64,000 nt of DNA from Incurvaria masculella (lineage: Eukaryota; Arthropoda; Insecta; Lepidoptera; Incurvariidae), in NCBI GenBank assembly GCA_946894095.1, contig OX335651.1, positions 9,446,501 through 9,510,500 of the forward strand. Reading direction: 5' to 3'. The translations under genes were made by a program, and so were the position numbers. The notes under the pieces were generated by a model. It ran no database searches. It was given only the letters and a program-made list of their open reading frames with translations, and was not told the DNA's origin. Shown here piece after piece: positions 9,941 to 21,900 of this stretch (its first letter is position 1; each line of letters starts with the position of its first letter).

Positions 9941-12900
9941 CTGCACGTTTAATCGTTACGATGATAGACGTTTGGTCCTTTATGCACATAGCATGGCACT
10001 AATTTCTTGGACGAGCAAGGATTGTAGGGCACCATGCAGTACAATTCCATTCTACCACTTTTGCTTCAACATACATGCATACAGTTTTTTTAATGTTCCT
10101 GACCTATACATACATGCATAGCACTTTATGAATTGGGCAAGGTACATTCTTTTAGCTTGATTAGGAATGGCAGTTTCACACTTCCGCTCCGCAAATTAAT
10201 ACATAATCAAATTTTGTCAATATTTTGTCACCAATTTGTTCACCTGAGCGCAGCCCAGTAAAATGTGGCTTCCCCCTCCTTGACAACACTGCCACCTACC
10301 AGGTTCTATTATAGCTAAGAACCTTCCTTGGACGTCAAAAAATGTTTGAAAAGCCGAATTGGTTCAGCCATTCTCGAGTTTTGCTTCTTACCAACAAATT
10401 TAGGCATTCGTTTTTATTATTTAGATAGTTTATTTTACTTAAGATACGTGCCTGGTTCTTCCTCGCTCCCCTTGTTATCCTGTGCCTGCGGTCTCTGCAG
10501 ACCGAGCCCGGGAACTCCGAACACACCCCTCATTTTCGGTTTGGAGCCTCGTTTCCTCCCAAAATCCAAGAAGGTTGACCTCTGCCTCTTTTGGTAAGTC
10601 AGTTTGCCCGATGCCACAAATCCCCCTTTAAACTTGAAACTGCCCATCTTGCTCTTAGATATTTTTGAGGATACAGTGTAAGGCTTCCCCTTGCCGAGAC
10701 CAATGTCGGGCTGAAACAGAGAACATTTAGACTCAATATCTATTACAAATACCAAATGATCCTTCATGGCTAAAATACGATACAGATTTTGATTCAATAT
10801 GGCAGTGACACAAATGGAAGTCCACAGATGTATCACAATCGGTCCAAGCAGAACCCTCAATGACACTTTCTTGCCAATAGAGTAGTAGAATTTTGGAACA
10901 ATCTACCCAGTGTGGTTGTAAGTACTGCCTCCGTAAATTCATTCAAAGATAAACTAGATAATTATTGAACTCTTAAAAAAATAAATAACTTTTGTGCTAT
11001 CATATCACACATAAGCTTAAAGCTGCTATCCTATTAAAAAAAATATATTAATAATGAATACATCCAACAGTTGAAGTAAATTAGAGTCGTAGGCAACAAT
11101 GGCTAGTTACTGATCCATTATAAGTGAGATTTATCTGTAAAACGATATGCATGACAGAGAAGTAAGCGTATTATTACCTTGGTGTCAAGTGCCAGAGGAT
11201 CTTGCTCCAACGATGTGTCCTCTCCATAGGAGGAGTCCTGGGATACTGTAGTCATACTGTCATCCTCCACACCTGAGTCAAGCAATTATATATTAGGCCT
11301 AGTGGTTTCCTGTTTGGCAAACTGCCGATTCAAATTACTCTCTTTCTAATGATATTGAAATGAGCTTTGTTTCATTGAAAATTCATCACCATTGTTCGGA
11401 ACCCATATAACCTAGTAATTAGGCAAGGGGACTTAACTAACTAGGTTAAACGCGTTCGGGATTCTATCTACATGTGAAGTGGCGACGAAAAGTTTTCTGG
11501 GTTTTCTATTCAGTTCAGTGTTGCTGTATTCATAAGAGAAGGTCCTGGCATGGCATCTGATTACTTCGGAAATGACGTGTGTTGGGCGTTATCATCAATA
11601 TCATGACGGTGGGTATCGTATTAGCCATCTGCCCAGTTAAATATTGTAAATGTAAGAATCTCTTTATCCTTGAAAGTGAAACTCTAAGGTTCTGTCATTT
11701 GTTGACGAAAGCACTGCACATGTTGAGTGACAAAGTTGTGATGGAAGCACAAAGAAGCATTTTGCAGTTGGACGGTGTGACTCGGGGGCTCTAAAGTCGG
11801 AGAAGGGGAAGCTATTCACTTTTTCGACTGATCCATGCCAGTTTCCCCTACTGCGACTAAAGATTTGTTTCACTTCAAATACCAATAAAACAATCAATAA
11901 GGCCATAAAAACGGCTAAAAGTACGTACTATCTTTCCTCTTTGCAGCGCCCGGCGCGCTGATGAGCGGCTTGCATATGGGACACTTGTAGAGGTAGCCGG
12001 GCTGCAGCTCGCGGCGCGCCGCGTGCGTAACCGGCTCCGCCTCTGGGTCGCACGAGCCGTGCACGTACCTGCCGCAAGAACGCACTGCATACTGAGTCTG
12101 CTGTACATGTGGACAGTTCTTAAGGTGGGGTTTGACAATTTCCCGTGAACTTTGTATCAGAAAACCTACTCATACAAAAGTTGTTTGGGAATCATTTGAA
12201 TACCACTGTTTGATTTTTGTATCAATCTGAGTCCCCCTTTTTAAAATTTCAAAACAGAATCAAAAGAAAGCAAAAAGATAATCTTTACAGGAATTTGTTC
12301 GATTTTTCGTATCACGTTTCACGTTTTTTTAAATATCAAAACAAATTAAAACAAAAAGATCATCTTTACAGCAATTATATTGTCTCTATGGTTTTTATGA
12401 GAATATTTTTGTCGGAAAATAAAAAAAAGAAGACATTGGTTGTTTTTTATTTATGAGAAACCGGTACGGGTGGCTGTGCTCAGAAAAGCCAGAACTACCT
12501 GACCTCACAGAATCACGCTCAGCAAGGCACCATACCAGCAGATTTGTGGGCTATCGCTGAGCTATCCATCCAGCTTGTTTAAATTGTTTATTGTTTATTC
12601 ATCATCCATAGACAGTACACTGCACTCGGATTTGTCATATTTTATCATTAGCCAGTTCGGGGAAATCCCAGCGAAGAAGAACTGGAAAGAAACTCCGCTG
12701 GTTTTTTTTTCAACGTCCACTTAGTCTAAATTTACAAAAGTATTTAGACTCACAGATAAACACGCTAAATTAATATGAATTGACGAGAATCAGCAATTCA
12801 TGTCATATGCAACAGTTCATGACAAATATCAGTTTATTAGTAAAGACCATGCCCGCCATCTAGAATGTTGCCAATTGGAGCAAGCCAGTCCCCACAAACA

Positions 12901-15900
12901 GCACCCGTTCACGAGCATCACGCCAGGCACAGCCATCGCCTCTATCAACCATATTTTAGGGAAAGAGGAGACCCGAACCCAGCGTCGCCGCAAGTAGGGA
13001 CCTTAAAGTGATGCACTACTCCAGTGGCAACATGAAAAAGTTGTGAAAGCTCTGTACGATTTAGTTTTATTACGATTATTTCTGTCATGAACTACTACAG
13101 TGAGCTGTAAACAAAGAGTCAAAATACAAAATACATTATTATTCTTACAGCTAAAAAAAAACTATATAATATTACACTTTAAATGCTACCACCTACAGAA
13201 AATTAAGAGTACAATGGTTTGAGAGCAACCATATACGAATAAGATTCCTGAAAGCGATTCTGACCAACACCTACAGTTAAATAATGCTTTAATACAGTTC
13301 GGGTGTACAGAGCCCTCGTCATTATTGATACGAAATTGTATCAAATCAATATTATTTCGTTAGAAATTTCATACTACACGTAGTATTTATCATAAAAATA
13401 ATATGGATACATAATGTATCGAGTGTCAAAATTAGTAAAAAAAAAAAAAAGAAAGTCAATGTTATAGTAGGATACGTTTGGTACCCAGTCAGCATGTGGT
13501 CAAAATCTCAGGAAATTCAAATTTATCAACTAGGGCCTCTTTAACACTATAATAAGCCTTTTGTGTTAAGAATTTCCTAATCTTAGCCTTAAACATTTTT
13601 TCACTTAACTCCCTGACCTCTTCGGGTAATTTGTTATAAAATCTAACACTGTTACATATAAAACTCTTAGATGTTTTAGCTAATTTATGACTAATCACTT
13701 TAACATTGTTCTTGTGTCTTGTGTTATGGTTATGAACATCAATATTAAGGGTGGAGTCATGTATATGTTTCCTCGCGTAACATAAGTTTTGGAAAACATA
13801 AGCACTTGGTAAAGTCAAAATTCCTACGTCACTAAAAACCTTTCTACAGGAGTCTCTCATCCTCATTCTTAGCATGCATCGCAGTGCTCTTTTCTGTAAC
13901 ACAAATATACGATTAACTTCCGCTGCATCACCCCAGAACATCAGCCCGTATGACATTATACTGTGAAAGTAGGCATGATAAACAGATTTAGCAGCTTCCA
14001 AACCACAGACCTCCTTAATTTTTTTTATTGCATAGCATGCCGAGCTGAGCTTAGCAGCGAGCTTATCAATATGTGGTTTCCATGTAAAACGATGATCAAA
14101 TACTACACCAAGAAAGTTTATTTCTTTAGTTACAGCTAAAGACAGATCATTTGCTGCATTTAATACATCACAATTCACATTACGTCTTTGAGTCCCCAGC
14201 ACAAAGTGCATTAAATTCGTTTTACTGACATTTAAAAGTAGGTTATTGGCTTCAAACCATAATTTAAGTGAGTTTACAGCTTGTATAAAGGACTCCCGTA
14301 GGTCTGATATATTTAGATTTTTTAAAATTAATGATAGGTCATCAGCAAATAAAATCATCTCAATATCTGTGGCGATGCAGTTTGAAATATCATTTATGTA
14401 AATCAAGAAGAACAACTGTCCTAGAACTGAGCCCTGCGGTACACCCATAGTAATTGATTCTACATCAGACTTAGTGCCGTTTACTTCACAAACTTGTTTT
14501 CTATTCAATAAATATGATTTACAAATACCTAATTCCTTTTCCCTAACACCATAGTGTTCTAGTTTCCCTAGAAGTATTTTGTGATCGATTGTGTGATTAC
14601 GTTTGAAGACTCCCAGGTTTAGGTTTGAAGAAAGAAACCCGCCGGCAAACAGTTCTAGATCCTGGCGGTGTGACAGAGATGATGAGAATGATGTTTGATA
14701 GAAAAAAAGAAGTGAAAATTGGAATATTAGATTATTCGATTTCCTACTACTTTGCAGTATTTGTTGGGGTAGATTTTCCCATGCTTACAGGTCCACCTTA
14801 ACCCTTCGGAATATGTAGGTATGTTTACAGTCAAAGCATTCTGTCCTGTCAAAACATGGTGTGTATAAAAGCTAGTATGGTATTTTTCGGAATAGAATTC
14901 TCGGACCATATTGGCCGAATCAAAGCGCAGTTGTTAATCTTGAACACGAACCTCTTGCAGAGCGTGCAGCGGATCATGTCGCGCTGCGCGGCGGCACGGT
15001 ACGCGCGCCGGCACAGCGGGCACGACGAGCCCTTGTTCCGCTGCTGGTAGCACGAGTCGCACACCGTGTAGTGCGCGTGCCAGCGTGACGACGGCCCCGC
15101 TCCCGGGGAGCGCGCGCCGCAGTCCGAACACATGCGGCAACACTGGAACGGGTGCCACTTACGTTAGGACCTCTTAGGACATTATCAGTGCAAACAACAC
15201 TAATCAATTTAAGAACCGTTTGGACGCATATCTAAATAAATACATTTTTAAAATAAGTAACTAAGTGAACTGAAACCGATTAAGTGAAATAAAATAATCT
15301 GTTAATACATCAATGACTTATGTACTCGATTTAGACACATTAGCCTAGGCTGCCTGTCTAATATAAAATAAATAAATAATAACGGGGACCACTTTTGGCT
15401 TCAGAGAATATGACAAAAAGTACCCGGTCATGTCCAAGTCTGCTTGAACTTATGGCTCCATCTGGTACTTGCTCGCACACTATCCCCGACTATAGTCGTA
15501 ACAACTGGTACGGTCAGCATACTGACCCCAAAAAAATAGACACTGCTTATTTCTTCGATGACCCTAAGTCTGGATTAGGTAGCGAATGCAACCATAAAAT
15601 GCATACAAAATATCATATAGGGAAACTGTCATTAAATAAAATACCATTCGTAGAATGAAATTTGAAAGTTGTTTTTTTTTTTAATAACAGTTTAGTAGCT
15701 ATTGTACAGTACCCGGCGGTAAATAACGCACACGGGATATTGGAAAGAGATAATCGGCTAATTTAGGCTTTGTAGAGCGTCGTCGCTGTCACATGCGGTA
15801 AGTAGGTACAAACCGCCACTATCTCTACTAAATATATTGCTATCTCCACTCGTTTGAAACAGCATTAAGAATAAACAAATTTGTTTAATCCAAGAAAACG

Positions 15901-18900
15901 AAATATGTCAAGATAGTTAAACTCATGGTCCCCTGGGCAACCATCAATCCATAAAACCATAACCTTTATGGTTAGCAATATTGTCACATTATCGATCAAA
16001 TCACGAGTAAGGAATGATATCGTTTGCTGCTGAAATAGGAGAAAAAGGCACGTAGGTTAGCATAGCTTGTCGCGCTATTCGCAGATGGAACGTGTATCAC
16101 TGCCCACCCCACCACGGCACACCTGGCACCTGGAACTACCTGGCAACCTGGGCAGACATACACACCTTGCACTTCCAGCCGTACTTGGGCACGGTGGCCA
16201 TGACCGGCCGCAGGCAGGCGGCGTGGTACAGCTTGTCGCACTGCTCACAGGAGATGGCGCGCGTGTCGCCGCCCGCATCGCCGCGGCACACCTGGCACAC
16301 ACGACAGGCGCGGCAGCACCAACCCGCACGGACACCTGCGACACCACACACAGTTTTATTTCAACCCGTCATCTGCTTGTCTGTCGAGTTGCGCCCTTTT
16401 TGGTTTCTATTGCGCAGTTATATATAGTGGAGTAAACACAGAAATTTAAATTGAAATAATTGGTGCAATTTAATTTGATATACATCAATTGAAAGTGTTT
16501 TAAATATGCTATGTAATTACGTAAAAACCTTTATATCAAAAATCACAGAGTTAAAACCGAAAATTGTAAAAAAAATGGTAGGTTATGACTTATTTAACTT
16601 TCCCTCTATCTGTAAACATCATTCAAGATTCTAGTTAGTTGAATCCATAACAAATTTCGTATTTTTATTGCGCTTCAATGTATCACATGATGGTTTTATT
16701 TAGGATTTGTTGATGGTATTATTTACTTTAAATAACGGTAACCATAACCAGAGATGGTGCACTCCAACAAAAGTATTACATTCTACATAAAAAAATTTTT
16801 AGAACTTACGTATACACTCTCAGCTCTTCTGGCTTTGTTTAAAAATAGTTTTAAAATGGTATTAATCTGTAAAAATTTTTGTAACCGTATAAAAATGTAC
16901 AGAGCACATCACCCTTGGCACCACGCAAGGAAAAAGTGATGCCTTTTGTACTTATCTCTTTAAGGGGCGATTTTTCAATCCTCAGATAGTACCTATCGGA
17001 CTGATAGTACAAATTCACGTTGGTCAAAAGATGGAAAGTCATTGCCGGAGAATTATATCTTCTATCTCAATTATCTTACTATAATTTTGCTTATAAACAT
17101 ATGTACTTACTATATCAGATGGATAAGCAGAAGCGTAAATAAATCTGTCGAAAGTTATCTGGCTGTTTATCTGACTATTGAAAAATCAGTCCTAAGCGAA
17201 TGTAATTACGTTCTTTGAGATAAATAAAGGTTTATAGAAATAAAGGGTCGAAACAATTTGAATGTTTGCATTGTTTAAATTACCTGGTGCCTGAGAGAGA
17301 CCGACGCATGTCCCGTGGTAGTGGGCACCGCACGCCACACACGTCATCAAGTTAGCGAGATCTCCCACCACACGGCAATTCCGGCAATCAATGTCCGACG
17401 TGCCTGTCGAAAACAAAAATTTCAACAACCAATCCAATTATCAACACTTACAATCAGCTTTATATTTTCTTCTCCAGTAACTCAAAGATATTAAGTAATA
17501 AAAAAATACTTACACACTAAAGGTGCTTGGTATAAATGCTCCTTGCAGAATGATGACTTTGTTTGAAAATCTTGGAAGCCCCCAGAAGCCAGTACACATG
17601 GAAGGTGGAAATATTTACTACAGCTCATCTGAAATGCACAAGACATATTGGATAAAGCATAAAAAAAAGAAACTTCCCTGTATTGCTCAGTAGCATTGCT
17701 ACACCCACAACAGCTTAATTCCTGCTGTCATCAAGCTCTGGCACTAGATAAGGAAACAGCCAGAATTCCTAGTCCTTCTAAATGTTGTGTTCTGCAGTTC
17801 TTGTGAAGTTCATATTCATGTATGACAGATACATCATACTTTGAAGTTTAATTGCTGGGTTTTTGTCCATGTAAAGTAATATATCAATGTTTGACGAGAA
17901 GCTAAGTCCATGTATATGTCAGGTTCAAATTAAAACTTTTTTGGCTTATTTTTTTTATTTTAGTTTAGACAGGTAGCCAAGGCTGAACCCTTTGCACGGT
18001 TGGTTATGTTTGTAAGTATTTTTTATTCAGTTACTAGTTTACTTCTGCTAATGCTGTTCTGAGCTGCATATTGCTCTAGCATCGCTCTACGCAGAGGGAG
18101 AGAATGCACCCATAGAGGCCTAAATAAGAGCCAACCGATCCCTGCCCTACATCCTTTATCTATAGGGCCGGTAAACTGTGGAACACACTCCTTGTTGAGG
18201 TATTTCCCCCAATTACAAAGTTTACATATAAAATCTCCAAAAATCCACACGAACCTTGCACGGCACGCTGGCGCCGTATCTCGTGCAAAACGCGCACTTG
18301 CGCAACAGCGCGGCCGTCACGAGCCCCTTCACGCGCGCCTCCTCCGGCTCCTCGGCGGCGGCCGGCTCGGCGAAGGGTGGCGCGAACTCAAGGCAGCAGC
18401 GGTGCACGTACACCGCACCGCCCGACACCAGCGCCGCCAGCTCGGTGGGCTCCATGTGCCCGATTATCGACAGCTCGTCCGTATGCTCTGCGTTGTGGAG
18501 GGGCGTCCTGAAACATTTTGCATGTTTAGGGATTCTTTTCCGTTTGATAAAGACGTAAGTAAAACCACATTTCATTATATTTAAAAATAAACACAACGAA
18601 TTTTGATAATCCAAAAAGTAGGTTTAGCTATAATTTCAAGTTGAAATTGCAAGTCTCTGGTGCTTTGTATTCTCAATTTAGACAAATATTCATAAAACTT
18701 TTCTTAAAAAAGGTTGAACGCAGAATATGAGTGTCAGATATTTACCGTTATAGCATTCAAATATAGCTGGACCATCAATGCATCTTTCACCTTTTTGAAA
18801 TTCCAAAATAAGTAGTAGTTATTTTAAAAAATAATAAAATATGATTTCACTGACACCCTCATGGTACTGAATGCAATCAGATGTTATCACGCTCTTAAGA

Positions 18901-21900
18901 CGCTTCACGCTGATGCACCTAACATTTATTGCGACATTGATTGCTACGCAGATGACAGCACGGTGCTAGCCAGGTACACCAGTCACCAGACCACAAGCCG
19001 GGCTGAAGTGGATGATAGGCGGCGCCTCGTTGCTAGACTCGAAGAGACTCTGGAAAACGTTTCCAGGTGGGTTCTCCAGAACCTTGTCGAGTTTAACGCG
19101 AGCAAGACGCAGGCGTGCGTGTTCAGTGCGAAGCGAGCTCCGTTCAGTGCGGCTCCGACCTTCCAGGGAGCAACTCTACATATTGACGACCACATAGGGA
19201 TCCTTGGTGTTGACCTGACGCATGACCTTAATTTTGGACACCATATTGAGGATAAAGCCAAGCTCGCCTCAAAAAAGCTGGGAGTCCTCAACAGTCCTCG
19301 TCAGTACTTCATGCCTGACCAAAAACTGCTTCTTTACAAGGCCTTGCCGCAGATAAGGTCTTGCGTGGAGTACTGTTCGCATTTGTGGGACGGCTCAGCT
19401 AAGCACCTGCTTGGCTCTCTGGACTCGATACAGCGTCGGCCCGTGCGTCTCGTTGACGACTTCGAGGTTTCCCTAAATTTGGAGACCCTTCAACTCAGAA
19501 GGGATGTAGGGTCTCTCTGTCTTTTATCGTCTTTACCGTGGAGAATGCTCGTCGGAGCTGCATAACGCTGTTCCTCCGTCCCCTTTCTACCTTCGGTCAA
19601 CGCGGAACAGGGAGAAAATGCACAAATTCACAGTCGACATTCCAAAAATAAGAACTCACCGATCCTCTAGATCCTTTATCTATAGGGTCGGTAAACAATG
19701 GAATGAACTCCCTTCCGAGGTATTTCCCCAAAATTACGACCTGGGGTCCTTCAAACGTGGTGTGAAGAAGCACCTGGCCGGCCGGCATGGTTTTCGCAGC
19801 CCCCCTGAATGTTCGAAAACCCATGGGCGTCGTCGGGCACCTTTAGGTCCTGGCGTACGCCATATGCCGCGCTTAACATATTTTTTTTTAATCTAAATCA
19901 AATGTTTGCCTTTGCTGTATTTACTTGAAATGTTTTTGGAACTAAGTTCCTTATGAACATTTGGCAGATGAGTCACATCAGCAGTCCTTTTTCATTATAC
20001 GGCCCGAAGACACATACTTGCACTTGTTGAATCCCTTCTGCTTCCTGCTGAGCGGCACGTTGAGCTGGAGCGGCGCTTCCTCGGAGAGCGGCAGCTGGTC
20101 AGGCGTCACCGGCGTGCTACCCCCCGAGTGGGTGCCGGGCGGCGGCGTGGGAGCCGGCGTCGACGTGGGCGTGCCCGTCGGCGTCGACGGCTGCTCCGCC
20201 TCGGGCACACGGCAAGCCAGCTGCCGCATCTCGCCCTGCCCCAGCTGGCTCCGCTCGCCGAGGTTGCACAGGGCGCAGAGTTTACCGGGCCTGATGGTAT
20301 AATATATATATATATATACATTAGATATATATATAATATCAAACTGTATTGCGTGTTGTAGTGAAATGAAAGTAGTCCGTCAGAATACAAGTTACTTTAT
20401 TTTGGGTTGCACTTAAATTAGCATTTGTTCTACGTCACACACGGATTCGTGGGTAGAACAAATGGCGTCGATTAGGGCTCACAATTGCGGTCGCGCAGCT
20501 CGCAACGCTGTTACAGGAAGACTGGAGTATCGTGGCAGCGCGGCCCGGTAAGGGGGCACGCGTGCGGGGTGAGGAAATTCCCACCGCTCGCAATAGAGGT
20601 GTCGGATGACAGTGTCAGACCGCCACAAAGTCATCAAAGGCATTGTCTGAAAAGGTTTGTCTTGTTCGCGCGACCAGCAACCAAACTTGTTTTTTTTAAA
20701 TAAGAATAATGCAGCAAACAAAATTTGTTAGGACATGTTTAGAACCCTTATAACTTAATTCGGAATGCCTAAACGAACAAAAAAGGCACCAACTTCCATA
20801 CAAAACCTGGCATTGTTGTTGCAGCCATACAACAGTGTCTCTTGAAAGGTTTTATTGATTTGTGTGTGTTAAAAAAAATCATTCAACTACTTCATTTTTA
20901 GTTGTATTTTTACAAATTTAATATGTTAGCTTTTCATTTTTAATTCATTGTAGGCGAGGCAATATCACAATGGGATCATTTATTATGCCAGCGGAACAAA
21001 TCTGCTGCCAGCCAGTGCTAAATACAGCCGGCAGTTTAGTAGCGAAGATATAGTATTGGTCTAGGACTTTCAAGCCACAATAAATACTTATCACAACATG
21101 GGCCTAGTCACAGGTGCGGAAAGAACATGTAAAATGATGCAACAATGGCGATCATGTGCCATAGTTGCATGAGTTTCATCGGTTTCATCATGAATTTCAT
21201 CAGCAACATACCACTTCTCGGGGAAGTAAGGTGGCTCTTCAGGCGCAGGCATTGTGAAGTCGTCCTCGTCGAAGAGATCATCTAGGCTGTCCTCTCGACT
21301 GACACGGTGCCGCTTGGCTCCGCGCACTGACGTGGAATTTCCCCGATACCTGTGGCACATTTTTACTGTAGGGCAGGCTTGGCGCATTAAGTACTATAAG
21401 TTTAAAGCAGCGTTGCACCATGGTTTGGGCAAATTCAGTGCGGTGTCTATTTCATGTCATTCTCAAACTTAGCGTTTATGCCTTTTGGTTTTATTTAGAC
21501 TAATTTTGGACCAGGCTTGCCTGTTCAGGAACCGATTATAGATTATTTCATTTGTTCATTAGAAACTCGACATGTAAAGTATTCTATGCCACAAAAATTT
21601 GCTTTTTTTTTGTTAAATCTGAAAATCCTTTAAATTCATAATTGCAATAAATCTAAGAACAGAATGTCGAACAAAAGGAAGAAAGGCCACTTATGCAAAC
21701 GCGATGATGTTTATCCGTCAATTAGCTGGTTCATTTAGCCTTGTCAAAAATGTGGCAGGCTTCAAAATAAAATGCAGTGTTGGCAGCTGTCATACAAACT
21801 CCCACAGAGGCCAGCCGGTGTTGGGTGTGATAACATTTTAAAATACATGTCGTAAGTCCATAGGTTTCATCATGGTATTTTCCATTACTGGACATCAAAG

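Noticed and set aside
14934..15207. Two further open frames over KMT2 exon 9
   Set aside because: GC-rich coding DNA is open in several frames; only the frame with the zinc Cys pattern and matching splice phases is real.
16067..16435. Long plus-strand frames opposite KMT2 exon 8
   Set aside because: Antisense shadows of the PHD exon; no domain of their own.
18192..18584. 130-codon plus-strand frame over KMT2 exon 5
   Set aside because: Antisense shadow; the minus frame carries the extended PHD and correct splice sites.
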